DNA of 64,000 bases. Origin: Marisa cornuarietis. Its lineage: Eukaryota > Mollusca > Gastropoda > Architaenioglossa > Ampullariidae. The notes beneath the pieces are model-generated. The model saw only the letters and a list, made by a program, of their open reading frames with translations. It was not told the DNA's origin and did not search any database. Location of the stretch: contig SMMW01000640.1 of the NCBI GenBank assembly GCA_004794655.1, forward strand, positions 62,001 to 126,000, written 5' to 3'. Made by a program: the position numbers and the translations under genes. Position 1 is the stretch's first letter. Each line of letters starts with the position of its first letter. Below are positions 63,903 through 64,000 of this stretch, piece after piece.

Positions 63903-64000
63903 CCACCGCTATTATGAGCTCCCTAAGATCAGTGCCATCCGTCACACTCTCTCTACACGCGCTACCAACACTCTTGTCTGTGCGTTTGTTCTTTCTCGAC
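63903..64000 (+). mobile_element. LINE fragment running off the right edge
   Basis: CGCTATTATGAGCTCCCTAA through CTCTTGTCTGTGCGTTTGTT and CTTTCTCGAC is about 95% identical to 44688-44782 of the LINE at 44517. It starts abruptly, so this copy is 5' truncated at a different point. Confidence 0.9.

Overview
This is animal genomic DNA. Coding exons are small and bounded by GT/AG splice sites, introns are long and rich in minisatellites, and LINE, SINE and hAT relics are dispersed through the window. There is no bacterial gene organisation. Protein content and the tRNA-derived SINE and LINE tails suggest an invertebrate, probably a lophotrochozoan such as a gastropod mollusc; this is an inference and the species is not identified.

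Two protein-coding genes were reconstructed by hand from splice sites and reading phase. Both are on the minus strand and run in the same direction. Gene 1 (positions 325-10247, continuing off the left edge) is a receptor-type protein tyrosine phosphatase. It has a signal peptide, a Ser/Thr/Pro-rich mucin-like ectodomain in one 2.7-kb exon, a membrane span and the first part of a phosphatase domain. The WPD-loop aspartate is replaced by alanine (WPA), as in the IA-2/phogrin pseudophosphatases. Ten exons (1351 codons plus two bases) join with continuous phase; the tenth stops just after the His-Cys of the active-site signature.

Gene 2 (19089-59275) is a complete YTHDC2 orthologue, an R3H / DEAH helicase with ankyrin insert / HA2 / OB / YTH-domain RNA helicase and m6A reader. 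I joined 32 exons with every phase consistent, giving 5040 nt or 1679 residues plus stop, longer than the roughly 1430 residues of vertebrate YTHDC2 because of a low-complexity C-terminal tail.

The rest is intergenic or intronic. Most introns of gene 1 hold a different minisatellite. The 10.6-19 kb spacer holds more minisatellites, SINE pieces and a STRAD-derived repeat. The YTHDC2 introns hold LINE fragments of at least three kinds, two hAT-like elements with 8-bp target duplications (one 3.8 kb with a nested LINE, one 1.1 kb with a decayed transposase), a third pair of TIR-like ends around the same LINE tail, a piece of 18S rRNA, a STRAD (pseudokinase) retropseudogene, and tRNA-derived SINEs. 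Positions 59.6-63.9 kb upstream of YTHDC2 show no supportable gene; a LINE fragment enters at the right edge.

The most interesting signals are: tandem duplications that include exon ends and their splice donors in both genes (a 51-bp, in-frame triplication at YTHDC2 exon 7; a 73-bp minisatellite built on the phosphatase active-site exon); likely loss of catalysis in the phosphatase; a Trp-to-Phe change in the predicted m6A cage of the YTH domain; and a host-gene (STRAD) segment present twice in opposite orientation.
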